A stretch of 13,314 bases of DNA from Clostridiaceae bacterium (lineage in GTDB: Bacteria; Bacillota; Clostridia; Acetivibrionales; DUMC01): NCBI GenBank assembly GCA_012512865.1, contig JAAZDH010000243.1, forward strand, positions 1 through 13,314, read 5' to 3'. Below are positions 1 to 6,796 of this stretch, one piece after another. Position 1 is the stretch's first letter; every line of letters starts with the position of its first letter. Under the pieces are notes generated by a model. It had not been told where the DNA came from. It was given only the letters and a program-made list of their open reading frames with translations, and ran no database searches. The position numbers and the translations under genes were made by a program.

Positions 1-2
1 AA

Positions 3-776
3 AGGGCCGTCCCCGTCTATATTAGCGTGGATGGGGCAGTGTTGGAAATATTGACACACAGCATAACCGTCGAGGATGTTTTAAACGAAAATAACATAAA
101 AATTGACGATGATGACAGAATAGAAGGCGCTGTACTGGAAGACCGGGTTTTCAGGGGAATGTGCATTAATATTGTAAGGGTTGAAGAAAACCTTATCATT
201 GAGAGTGAGCCGATTTCCTATAAAGTGGAAAAAAGACCCAACCAGAGGCTGGACCAGGGTGTTGAAAGAAAGGTGAGGGAAGGAAAAGAAGGAATAAGGG
301 AACTGCTCTACAGGGTGGTATATGAAGACGGTGTATTAAAAACAAAGGAGCTGGTCAAGGAGACAATAGCAACTGCTCCCGTTAATGAATTGATTGAATA
401 TGGCACCATTGCAGCATACACCACTTCCAGGGGAGAAACTTTCCGTTACAGCAAGGTTCTTGATATGCGCGCCACGTCATATACTTCTTCGTTTAAAGAT
501 ACAGGAAAGAACCCTGATCATCCCCAGTTCGGCATAACCTACACGGGAATAAAAGCAAGGAGAGGCATTATTGCCGTAGATCCCAAGGTAATTCCCCTGG
601 GTACGAGGGTTTACGTGGAATGCCTTGGAAACACCCCTGATTATGGCTTTGCGTTGGCGGCGGATATAGGCGGTGCCATAAAAGGTGACTTAATCGATTT
701 GTATTTTGAAACACAGGAAGAGGTAGACAAATGGGGTTTGAAGAAAGTCAGGGTTTATATATTGGCGGAAGATTAA
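3..776 (+). CDS. yabE: YabE-like DUF348-G5-3D cell-wall protein, 5'-truncated by window edge
   Basis: This is the C-terminal part of a secreted cell-wall remodelling protein of the YabE/resuscitation-factor type. The frame stays open to the left edge, so the real start lies outside; the GTG at 27 is internal to a DUF348 repeat (VDGAVLE, then TVEDVLNENNI). A G5 domain follows at about nt 204-410, ending near KETIATAPVNELIEYGT. The 3D domain runs from about nt 444 to the end and shows its conserved aspartates in VDPKVIPLGTRVYV, AADIGGAIKG and LIDLYF. 3D domains are related to lytic transglycosylase (MltA-type) folds, and G5 domains are thought to bind peptidoglycan-type sugars. The signal peptide would be upstream and is not visible. 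In Bacillus subtilis, yabE is followed by rnmV and then ksgA; here rsmA follows directly, with no rnmV in between. The stop codon lies inside a 21-bp tandem repeat. Family assignment is secure; the precise enzymatic activity is inferred. Confidence 0.9.
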   Translation, partial: RAVPVYISVDGAVLEILTHSITVEDVLNENNIKIDDDDRIEGAVLEDRVFRGMCINIVRVEENLIIESEPISYKVEKRPNQRLDQGVERKVREGKEGIRELLYRVVYEDGVLKTKELVKETIATAPVNELIEYGTIAAYTTSRGETFRYSKVLDMRATSYTSSFKDTGKNPDHPQFGITYTGIKARRGIIAVDPKVIPLGTRVYVECLGNTPDYGFALAADIGGAIKGDLIDLYFETQEEVDKWGLKKVRVYILAED

Positions 777-823
777 GCAGTAATGGGAGAAGATTAAGCA
801 GTAATGGGAGAAGATTAAGCAGT
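769..823. repeat. 21-bp tandem repeat across the yabE stop codon
   Basis: Two perfect 21-bp units occupy 769-789 and 790-810, and a 13-bp partial third unit occupies 811-823. The core is AAGATTAAGCAG followed by TAATGGGAG. More distant echoes (ATTGAGCAG, ATTAAGCGG) follow up to about 856. The first unit overlaps the end of the yabE-like gene, including its TAA stop. Each unit repeats the TAA, so copy-number change would not extend the protein. Confidence 0.9.
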
Positions 824-886
824 GATTGAGCAGTATTGACAAATGATTAAGCGGGGCTTGAAAATGCATGCCAAGAGAGGAACAAT

Positions 887-1849
887 ATGGAATATGATAC
901 CAGGCTGTTGATGAAAAAATACGGCATCAGGCCTTACAAGTCATGTGGTCAAAATTTTCTTGCTGATAATAATATTAAGGAAAAAATTGTTTCTGCTTGC
1001 CGCACAGGAAAGGATGACTTTGTAATTGAGATTGGGGCCGGCCTTGGGACCCTTTCGAGGGAACTTGCAGCACGGGCCGGACGACTGGCAGCCATTGAAG
1101 CGGATAAACGTCTCATTCCTGCTCTGGAAGAAGCCCTGTCAGGTTATAAAAATGTGCTTATTATCAATGAAGACGTGTTAAAGCTTGATATTAAGAATCA
1201 TGTAATACCAATGGCATTGGCATACGGTGCAGCCAATGAAGGGAATGGGACCTGTGAGGGGAATGAGCCTTGCAGGCATGGCGGCGATACATTTACCCCG
1301 GGTAATATCAAGGTAGTAGGCAATCTTCCCTATTATATTACCACGCCGATTATAATGAAACTGCTGGAAGAAGAGCCTGGAATTGATGAAGCGGTTTTTA
1401 TGGTCCAGAAGGAAGTGGCTGATAGAATTGTTGCGGGGCCGGGAACAAAGGAATATGGAGCCCTATCCATTGCAGTCCGGTATTACGCCAAGCCCAAGGT
1501 ATTGTTTAACGTCCCGCCCTCCGCATTTATCCCCATGCCGCAAGTTTATTCGTCGGTAATAAAATTGGTTATCAACAAGAAAGCTCTTGTCATGTTGCAT
1601 GACAGGAGCTTGTTTTTTAAAATTGTAAGGGCAGCCTTCGGCCAGAGAAGGAAAACCTTGCTAAATGCCTTGTTTAATGCAAATATCTTTTCCCTTGGCA
1701 AGGAGGAAATCAAGCAAATCATTGCCAGCCTTAAAGTCCATGGAATTGACGGGGATGCCAGGGGAGAGGAATTGTCCATGGAGCAATTTGCACAATTATC
1801 AAATGCAATTTATAAAAAGCTGTCAAGAGCTTATCAAACCCTGAACTAG
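887..1849 (+). CDS. rsmA: 16S rRNA (adenine1518-N6/adenine1519-N6)-dimethyltransferase RsmA (KsgA)
   Basis: RsmA uses S-adenosylmethionine to dimethylate two adjacent adenines in the 3'-terminal helix of 16S rRNA during small-subunit assembly. The 320-residue product has the family landmarks in order: SCGQNFLADNNI near residue 19, the SAM-binding motif IEIGAGLGTL near 47-56, acidic E71, NEDVLKLD at 94-101, the catalytic NLPYY at 146-150, FMVQKEVADR at 171-180, FIPMPQVYSS at 214-223 and AAFGQRRKTLLNAL at 249-262. The ATG at 887 has an AGAGAGG site 6 nt upstream. The family is usually about 270-290 residues. The excess here lies between about residues 104 and 140, just before the catalytic motif, where a Gly/Asn/Cys-rich stretch contains two copies of an EGNxxC hexad. 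All catalytic motifs are intact, so an active enzyme is expected. The gene sits between the yabE-like gene and a probable terminator. Confidence 0.97.
   Translation: MEYDTRLLMKKYGIRPYKSCGQNFLADNNIKEKIVSACRTGKDDFVIEIGAGLGTLSRELAARAGRLAAIEADKRLIPALEEALSGYKNVLIINEDVLKLDIKNHVIPMALAYGAANEGNGTCEGNEPCRHGGDTFTPGNIKVVGNLPYYITTPIIMKLLEEEPGIDEAVFMVQKEVADRIVAGPGTKEYGALSIAVRYYAKPKVLFNVPPSAFIPMPQVYSSVIKLVINKKALVMLHDRSLFFKIVRAAFGQRRKTLLNALFNANIFSLGKEEIKQIIASLKVHGIDGDARGEELSMEQFAQLSNAIYKKLSRAYQTLN
1238..1273 (+). repeat. 18-bp x2 in-frame repeat in the RsmA insert
   Basis: Two consecutive 18-bp units (1238-1255 and 1256-1273) encode EGNGTC and EGNEPC, with differences at only a few bases. They lie inside the low-complexity insert of RsmA, which spans roughly codons 104-140, between motif III and the NLPYY motif. 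Confidence 0.75.
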
Positions 1850-1870
1850 TATCCATGCAAATGTACAAAC

Positions 1871-1898
1871 CCTGTCAAAAAATGACGGTTATTTTTTT
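1871..1898 (+). terminator. Possible Rho-independent terminator after rsmA
   Basis: The hairpin CTGTCA, AAAAA loop, TGACGG has a 6-bp stem including one G-U pair. It is followed by TTA and a run of seven T (1892-1898). The stem is short and weak, but its position 21 nt after the rsmA stop and the T-run fit a terminator. It would separate rsmA from the hypothetical gene that follows. Confidence 0.45.
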
Positions 1899-1952
1899 CC
1901 CCGCATACATATATATAGTACTAGAAAGCAGGAAAATGAAGGCTTGACCGGC

Positions 1953-3530
1953 TTGGCCCGCGTAATAAGCCTGGTGTGGGAGGAAAAGAAAGTGGTCAAT
2001 GATTTGAGATTCAGCAGTATAATTCTTCTATTTAACGAGGAAGATAAAGGATTTGGAAGGAATAACCCCCCCATGGGATACTTAAAGCTGGAAACCAGGG
2101 AAGGGAAAGGAAGCCTTTCCGCGCTCGTGCAGAATTTAAAAGACAGCGATGAATATACGGTCTGCAAGTTGTATTTTATAAAGTACCGGGAAGGAGAAGT
2201 GGCTTATGCCTGCATGGGTACAATACCTTTGAAAAACGGGAGAGGGGGGATTACAAGAAAAATTGACGCTATTAACGTGGAAAATACGAATTTAAGAATT
2301 GATGAATATAATGCAGCGGCGATTGTACTGGAGCGGGAGATTGGAGGAAGGATTGACGTGAAATGCCCCTTGGCCGTATACAAGGCTAAAGATGAGAAGA
2401 CAAGGTGGGACCATGTTTTCGGCAAATTTGCAGCCAAGGTTAAGATGCGTTCCAGGGAGGAAAGGGGCATAACCGGGTACAAGGAAGAAAGCAGGGAGAT
2501 TGAAAATATACCAGGGGGGAATAACAGGACAAGCACAATGGATGAGTTACATGTAAGGGACAAGGCAAGCCCTGGAGATGGAGTGCATGAAAATGTGGCT
2601 GTACAGGAGGCTTATGACGACAAGTTAAAGATGATGACAGGGAGTTCTGGTGAAGCGAAGGAATATGGACTGCAGGAGCGCGGAATGGGCGAACATGAAG
2701 TGCAGGGGCATGGTGCATGGGCGCATGTGACGGAAGAACATGAAGTGCAGGAGAGCGGCTTAAAGGAGAATGACATGAAGGAACAAGGTATGCAGGAATA
2801 TGGTGTGCAGGAACATGATATGAAAGAACATGATGCGCAGGAGCATTGTATGCAAGAGGGTGATATGCAAAGGTGCGGTATGCAAGGGCATGATATGTTG
2901 GGACATGAAAAACAGGAAAAAGACATGCAGGAGTATGATGCACAAGCCCATGAAATGCAGGAAGACGAGATGAAACAAGGTGACCAGGCTCAAACCGGTT
3001 ATAACAACTATGATGATATTTACAGTAAATATACAGGTACCTTGGAAAGTAAGTATTCATTTGTAGAAAATATGAAGAGAGCGCATCCCGGGGTAAACTG
3101 CCAGCGTTGTACCAGTAAAATTCCAGACATCGAATTATTGTCAAATTGTCTTGATAAAGCCTTTAAAAGGTGCGACCCATTCAATACTAAAAGGCAGGAC
3201 TATAAGTGGTGGAAAGTTACCAACCCCGTTCATTTAAGCAATATTTTGTATTATTGTAATATCCACGTGCCAAAAATATTCAGCCCGCCTGTTATCATGG
3301 CATATTACAAGTACAGGTACTTGATTACGGGAATCTATACAAGCAGGAAAAGGAACAAGGTGTATATTGTTCACGGTATTCCCGGGACATATAACGTTGA
3401 TGAAAGCCCATTGGGGGATTTATGCAGGTGGGTGCAGACAGAAGGAAATACACCCAGGTATGGTTCGTTTGGGTACTGGGTAGTATATGTTGATCCTTTT
3501 ACCGGCGAGTTTTTAAGACTAAACCGGTAA
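1953..3530 (+). CDS. Hypothetical protein with central QEHDM pentad-repeat domain
   Basis: I do not recognise a named family. The protein has three parts (residues counted from the TTG at 1944). Residues 1-160 form an ordered, beta-rich-looking N-terminal domain with few gaps. Residues 239-348 are 22 consecutive five-residue units of consensus QEHDM, strongly hydrophilic and rich in Gln, Glu, His and Met. Residues 355-528 form a compact Cys/Trp/Tyr-rich C-terminal domain with NCQRC, KWWKV, DLCRWVQ and GYWVVYVDP segments, suggesting a conserved fold. No signal peptide or membrane segment is evident. The start is uncertain. No in-frame ATG exists; TTG 1944 has only a weak GCAGG site, while TTG 1953 has GAAGG at 10 nt, which I prefer. 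The frame is also open further upstream. Conserved end domains joined by a variable repeat linker fit a scaffold or spore/envelope-associated protein, but that is speculation. Confidence 0.8.
   Translation: MARVISLVWEEKKVVNDLRFSSIILLFNEEDKGFGRNNPPMGYLKLETREGKGSLSALVQNLKDSDEYTVCKLYFIKYREGEVAYACMGTIPLKNGRGGITRKIDAINVENTNLRIDEYNAAAIVLEREIGGRIDVKCPLAVYKAKDEKTRWDHVFGKFAAKVKMRSREERGITGYKEESREIENIPGGNNRTSTMDELHVRDKASPGDGVHENVAVQEAYDDKLKMMTGSSGEAKEYGLQERGMGEHEVQGHGAWAHVTEEHEVQESGLKENDMKEQGMQEYGVQEHDMKEHDAQEHCMQEGDMQRCGMQGHDMLGHEKQEKDMQEYDAQAHEMQEDEMKQGDQAQTGYNNYDDIYSKYTGTLESKYSFVENMKRAHPGVNCQRCTSKIPDIELLSNCLDKAFKRCDPFNTKRQDYKWWKVTNPVHLSNILYYCNIHVPKIFSPPVIMAYYKYRYLITGIYTSRKRNKVYIVHGIPGTYNVDESPLGDLCRWVQTEGNTPRYGSFGYWVVYVDPFTGEFLRLNR
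2658..2987 (+). repeat. 15-bp x22 in-frame degenerate tandem repeat (QEHDM pentads)
   Basis: Twenty-two back-to-back 15-bp units encode five-residue units such as QERGM, QEYGV, QEHDM, QEHCM, QEGDM, QGHDM, QEKDM and QEDEM. Position 1 is mostly Q or K, position 2 mostly E, and position 5 mostly M, V, A or L. Because the unit length is a multiple of three, the complementary strand also stays open, which produces spurious antisense reading frames here. Confidence 0.9.
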
Positions 3531-3664
3531 ATACCAACTATCGGCTGATTACCAGGAGAGGAGTAAAGTTAGCGATTTTGCATGGTTAACGGTTTTAAAT
3601 GATTAGCTTTTATTTTCAAAATGTTTTTAAAATATATAAAAAATAATAAATAAAAATGCATTTT

Positions 3665-3695
3665 TTGACGAACTGTAGTATAATATGGATATAAT
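3665..3695 (+). promoter_or_regulatory. Candidate sigma-A promoter for zapA-dut
   Basis: TTGACG at 3665-3670 and TATAAT at 3690-3695 are separated by 19 nt, slightly longer than the usual 17. Another TATAAT lies at 3679-3684 without a good upstream box. The promoter would give a leader of roughly 110 nt before zapA. Confidence 0.45.
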
Positions 3696-3741
3696 CAATA
3701 TATACATACGAGGAATTAAGGCGGCGTTTCGTGCAAACACT

Positions 3742-3753
3742 ATGCTTAAGCAT
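3742..3753. repeat. 12-bp perfect palindrome in the zapA leader
   Basis: ATGCTTAAGCAT is a perfect two-fold palindrome about 60 nt upstream of the zapA start and downstream of the candidate promoter. It could be a binding site for a dimeric regulator. A 12-bp palindrome can also arise by chance. Confidence 0.5.
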
Positions 3754-3814
3754 TTAAAGGGTAAAAACGGTTAATTTCTATGGTTTGACTATGTAAACAT
3801 GGAGGTTGGTTTCA

Positions 3815-4225
3815 GTGACGGCTATGAATAAGAACAGGGTGGTATTAAGGATAGCAGGAATGGATTACGCTATCCGTGGCTTAGAACCGGAAGAGTACAT
3901 GCATAAGCTGGGGATATATGTTGATAAAAAGATGACTGAAATCATGAAGAATAATGTTAAATTAAGCACAAACATGGCAGCCGTCCTGACAGCCTTGAAT
4001 GTAGCCGATGATTATGCAAAAGCCCAGGAAAACATTGAAAGACTAATGAATGATATAAACGGGCTCAAGGAGGAGATTCAACGCATAAAGGCTGAAAATG
4101 AACGGATGAGGAAGGAAAATTCAGATTTGGCAAGTTTGAACAATAATCTGCAGCTTAAATTGGTTAAAACCGAAACAGAGCTCAGGGAAGCAAGAAACTC
4201 CCTAGAAAAACTAACAAAAACTTAG
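3815..4225 (+). CDS. zapA: Cell division protein ZapA
   Basis: ZapA binds FtsZ in the cytoplasm and bundles its filaments, stabilising the Z-ring. The N-terminal globular domain matches the family: NRVVLRIAGMDYAIRG, then EEYMHKLGIYVDKKMTEI, then LSTNMAAVLTALNVADDY. It is followed by a long heptad-rich coiled coil (NIERLMNDINGLKEEIQRI onward) that runs to the C-terminus and is longer than in the shortest ZapA proteins. I chose the GTG at 3815 because GGAGG at 3801-3805 lies 9 nt before it. The longer TTG start at 3806 would abut the SD with no spacing, and ATG 3824 is possible but further away. dut follows after 48 nt in the same orientation, probably in one transcript. Confidence 0.92.
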   Translation: MTAMNKNRVVLRIAGMDYAIRGLEPEEYMHKLGIYVDKKMTEIMKNNVKLSTNMAAVLTALNVADDYAKAQENIERLMNDINGLKEEIQRIKAENERMRKENSDLASLNNNLQLKLVKTETELREARNSLEKLTKT

Positions 4226-4273
4226 CCAAGCTTAATAAGCGACGGTTGATGCAGTTTAGGGAGGCATTGAGCA

Positions 4274-4840
4274 ATGGATATTGAAATATTCGTGGAAATT
4301 TGCAGGGAAGGGGTCATTTTGCCGGAATATGCAAAACCCGGGGATTCAGGAATGGATATTTGCGCGGCCGAAGATGTAATAATCAGGCCCGGGGAGACGG
4401 TAATAGTACCCACCGGCTTGAAGGTGGCCATCCCTGAAGGTTATGAAATACAGGTCAGGCCAAGAAGCGGCATTTCGCTAAGAACCCCCTTGAGAATTAC
4501 AAATTCTCCCGGTACAATAGACAGCGGTTACAGGGATGAAATTGGCATTATTGTTACCAATTCTTCAAGCCCTGCACGTGGTAGTGCTTCCCATGGCGAA
4601 AGCAAGCATGGCAGGCATGGCACGCATAATAAGGATAAAGACGAGCATGGACATGGCGGGGAAGAACTTATAACCATTGACAACAAGGAAAACAGGCAAG
4701 GCACCTATTTAATAAAAAAAGGGGACAGGATAGCGCAAATAGTATTGCAAAAAGTCCCCAGGATGAAGTTCACGATTGTTGATTCTGTAAAGCATATAGG
4801 CATGGACAGGGGAGGCGGCTTCGGTTCCACGGGAGTTTGA
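4274..4840 (+). CDS. dut: Deoxyuridine 5'-triphosphate nucleotidohydrolase (dUTPase) with His-rich insert
   Basis: Dut hydrolyses dUTP to dUMP and pyrophosphate, keeping uracil out of DNA and feeding dTMP synthesis. All five trimeric-dUTPase motifs are present: PGDSGMDI (22-29), RPRSGIS (62-68), NSPGTIDSGYRDEI (77-90, containing the catalytic Asp), KKGDRIAQIVLQ (148-159) and DRGGGFGSTG (178-187). The usual length is about 140-150 residues, but this protein has 188. The extra roughly 40 residues lie between motifs 3 and 4 (about 98-141). They are His/Gly/Lys/Asp-rich, with HGE, HGR, HGT and HNK triplets and then EHGHGGEE, and resemble a metal-binding loop. Motifs on both sides are intact, so activity is expected. 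AGGGAGG lies 9 nt before the ATG. Confidence 0.96.
   Translation: MDIEIFVEICREGVILPEYAKPGDSGMDICAAEDVIIRPGETVIVPTGLKVAIPEGYEIQVRPRSGISLRTPLRITNSPGTIDSGYRDEIGIIVTNSSSPARGSASHGESKHGRHGTHNKDKDEHGHGGEELITIDNKENRQGTYLIKKGDRIAQIVLQKVPRMKFTIVDSVKHIGMDRGGGFGSTGV
4592..4660 (+). repeat. 9-bp CATGGC-type in-frame repeats in the Dut insert
   Basis: CATGGCGAA, CATGGCAGG, CATGGCACG and CATAATAAG are 9-bp related units, the last three contiguous, and CATGGACATGGCGGGG follows. They encode repeated HGx/HNK triplets within the low-complexity loop of Dut. Confidence 0.65.
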
Positions 4841-4971
4841 GCCAGGGTGTCGGCAGGGTCTTGGAAACACAATAATAGCAGCATTTTTTACAATATTGGG
4901 ACATGAAATGAATGGAATAAATAATTTTACTGTTTATTTATTGCGGCAAGCGGGTAATTACTAAAGAGGCA

Positions 4972-5910
4972 ATGTGCCTTGGAAAGACGCAAAATTACAT
5001 GGTGGTGAGGATGACGGATTTCAAAGAGCTTGGATTTGACGACAGGGAGATTTTCTTAAGATACCTTGGTAACTATGATTTTAATACTTACGAGTATACT
5101 TTTTTAACTCTTTATATATGGCGAAAAATGCTAAATGTAAAATTTTCTTTTATTGATGAGGTACTAATAATCAAAAAATCAACCCCTAAAACCGGCACTT
5201 ACTTTATGCAGCCTGCGGGCTATAAAAAGGAAAACCTGGAAGACATTGTGCTGAAACTTGATAGCATAAGAAAAGGTGAAGAAAAATCAAGCAGCTTGTT
5301 CAGGGATATTGAAACGCCTTTTTTGCATGAATTGCTGAATTTATTTCCATCAAGAATTAGTTATTGCGAAGATAAAGACAATTTTGACTATATATACAAA
5401 TGTGAAGATTTAGCTGCATTGACAGGCAAGAAATTCCACAGGAAAAAGAACCAGTATAACCAATTTATCAGCAGTTATGTCCATGAAGTTGAAGATATTA
5501 ATGATGAGGGTGTTATAGAAGACTGTATTGATATTTCAAGGAAGTGGTTTGCTGAAAGAGGACAGGATGACAGCCTCCTTAAGTTTGAGATGGAGAGCAT
5601 AGAGGAGGTTTTGCCGAGGGCAGGGTTGCTTGGAATGATAGGGGTAGCCGTCTATATTGACGGGAAAATAGCCGGGTTTACTGCCGGGGAAAAGGCAAAC
5701 GAAAGTATGGGTATTATACACTTTCAAAAGGCAGACCCATCTTATAGCGGCATTTATGAATTTATGAATAAAACATTTGTTGAAAAATGCTTAAGCGGCG
5801 TCGAACTTGTAAACATGCAGGAAGACATGGGCATAAAAGGCTTAAGGAAGGCAAAGAGTGCTTATAATCCCGTAAAGCTGGAGAAGAAATACATCGTGGA
5901 CTTGTTGTAA
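4972..5910 (+). CDS. DUF2156 / LPG-synthase C-terminal-like (GNAT-fold) protein
   Basis: The protein resembles the stand-alone DUF2156 family, whose fold is that of the C-terminal catalytic domain of phosphatidylglycerol lysyltransferases (two GNAT-like halves). These proteins are cytoplasmic and lack the N-terminal flippase membrane domain, and none is seen here. Visible landmarks are FNTYEYTFLTLYIWRK (37-52), GTYFMQPAGYKKENL (75-89), LTGKKFHRKKNQYNQF (150-165) and the C-terminal NMQEDMGIKGLRKAKSAYNP (281-300), typical of the family. The substrate is unknown; aminoacyl transfer from tRNA is a family-based possibility only. The start is uncertain: ATG 4972 has AAAGAGG only 2 nt upstream, ATG 4999 has a weak GGAAAG site, and the conserved region begins at ATG 5011 (MTDFKELGF). 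The preceding 130-nt gap shows no gene or clear terminator. Confidence 0.82.
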   Translation: MCLGKTQNYMVVRMTDFKELGFDDREIFLRYLGNYDFNTYEYTFLTLYIWRKMLNVKFSFIDEVLIIKKSTPKTGTYFMQPAGYKKENLEDIVLKLDSIRKGEEKSSSLFRDIETPFLHELLNLFPSRISYCEDKDNFDYIYKCEDLAALTGKKFHRKKNQYNQFISSYVHEVEDINDEGVIEDCIDISRKWFAERGQDDSLLKFEMESIEEVLPRAGLLGMIGVAVYIDGKIAGFTAGEKANESMGIIHFQKADPSYSGIYEFMNKTFVEKCLSGVELVNMQEDMGIKGLRKAKSAYNPVKLEKKYIVDLL

Positions 5911-5979
5911 AAAGTAGCAAATAAATAATAAAACCTAAGAAATAAACCGAATAGAATAAAGAAGAATGTTCATACATGC

Positions 5980-6038
5980 AAGTCAAGGATAAATAAGTCG
6001 AAGATAAGTCGATGATAAGCCGAAGATAAGTAGAAGAT
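5980..6038. repeat. 11-bp tandem repeat between the DUF2156 and GNAT genes
   Basis: Four contiguous 11-bp units occupy 5995-6038: AAGTCGAAGAT, AAGTCGATGAT, AAGCCGAAGAT and AAGTAGAAGAT. A fifth related copy, AAGTCAAGGAT, lies at 5980-5990, separated by AAAT. The repeat is non-coding, and its purine-rich tail runs into the SD of the next gene. Confidence 0.85.
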
Positions 6039-6089
6039 GAATGACTGAAGGTAAGGAAAGGAAGATTAAAGAGGAAAGGAAGCCATATT

Positions 6090-6641
6090 ATGAGAAACTT
6101 GCTTGACGGAGATAATGTACGTCTTGCTGCTATACGGGAAGATGATATGGACACGATAGAAAACTGGTTTAACAATGTTGAATTTCTCAGGTATTACGAT
6201 ATGCTGCCCGCTATTCCCAAATCCCGCGGGGAAGTGGAAAAGATGATTAAAGACTACCAGGATTCCCAGGAAAGATTTATTTTTGCAATAAGAGAGAAGA
6301 AAACAGGAAAGATAATAGGGATTGCTGGTTTTGATGAAATAATCAGCAGCAATGGGACGGCAACGGTTTTTATAGGAATAGGTGATGAAAGTTTTAAGGG
6401 CAAGGGACTTGGGAGAGAAACCATGCTGCTTCTCATAGACTATGGGTTTAACGAGATGAATTTCCACAGGATACAGCTAAACGTTATTTCTTACAATGAG
6501 GTTGCAATAAAAATGTATGAAAAGCTTGGTTTTGCAAGGGAAGGCACGTACAGGGAATTCATATCCAGGGATGGCAAAAGGTACGACATGTACTTGTATG
6601 GAATGCTGAGAAGCGAGTGGGAGGCCAGGTACAGGGGTTGA
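6090..6641 (+). CDS. GNAT-family N-acetyltransferase (RimJ/RimL type)
   Basis: This is a 183-residue acetyl-CoA-dependent N-acetyltransferase of the RimJ/RimL branch, which acetylates protein N-termini or small amines; the substrate here is unknown. The N-terminal segment DGDNVRLAAIREDDMDTIENW is typical of the branch. The acetyl-CoA pyrophosphate-binding motif A appears as FKGKGLGRETM (about 102-112) after the beta-4 strand ATVFIGIG. The C-terminal motif NEVAIKMYEKLGFAREGTYR (136-155) is complete. Purine-rich AGGAAAGGA lies 9 nt before the ATG. Length and motifs fit an intact enzyme. The gene lies between the DUF2156 gene and yigZ in the same direction, with repeat-bearing gaps on both sides. 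Confidence 0.92.
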   Translation: MRNLLDGDNVRLAAIREDDMDTIENWFNNVEFLRYYDMLPAIPKSRGEVEKMIKDYQDSQERFIFAIREKKTGKIIGIAGFDEIISSNGTATVFIGIGDESFKGKGLGRETMLLLIDYGFNEMNFHRIQLNVISYNEVAIKMYEKLGFAREGTYREFISRDGKRYDMYLYGMLRSEWEARYRG

Positions 6642-6681
6642 TAATAAGGCAGTATTAGTGCTATAAATATAAAATATAAGT

Positions 6682-6732
6682 AAAGGCTATTACTAAATAA
6701 AAGCTATTACTTAATAAGAGTTAACACTAAAT
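6682..6732. repeat. 17-bp tandem repeat before yigZ
   Basis: Three contiguous 17-bp units are seen: AAAGGCTATTACTAAAT (6682-6698), AAAAGCTATTACTTAAT (6699-6715) and AAGAGTTAACACTAAAT (6716-6732). A degenerate continuation (AAAAGATAAAAGCTAATAC) follows. The repeat lies in the 155-nt gap between the GNAT gene and yigZ. Confidence 0.8.
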
Positions 6733-6796
6733 AAAAGATAAAAGCTAATACAAGCATAAGGGAACTTGTGCTTAAGACATACGGGAATCAAGGTTT

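Larger units (their letters stand above)
3531..3814 (+). other. Intergenic leader region of zapA
   Basis: This AT-rich, non-coding stretch holds a candidate promoter (3665-3695) and a 12-bp perfect palindrome (3742-3753). GGAGG at 3801-3805 is the ribosome-binding site of zapA. No gene is visible; a six-codon ATG frame at about 3582 lacks properly spaced Shine-Dalgarno pairing. Confidence 0.6.

Noticed and set aside
2440..3144. Long antisense open frames (His/Pro/Ser-rich) opposite the pentad-repeat gene
   Set aside because: The 15-bp period keeps the opposite strand free of stops. The translated sequences are simple repeats with no start signals, and the plus-strand protein has conserved domains on both sides.
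3580..3604. Six-codon ATG frame downstream of GGAGAGG in the zapA leader
   Set aside because: The spacing from the purine-rich site to ATG is too long, and there is no coupling to zapA, which has its own SD.
5980..6038. Tandem 11-bp units considered as a CRISPR array
   Set aside because: The units are contiguous with no spacers, are far too short, and no cas genes are present.
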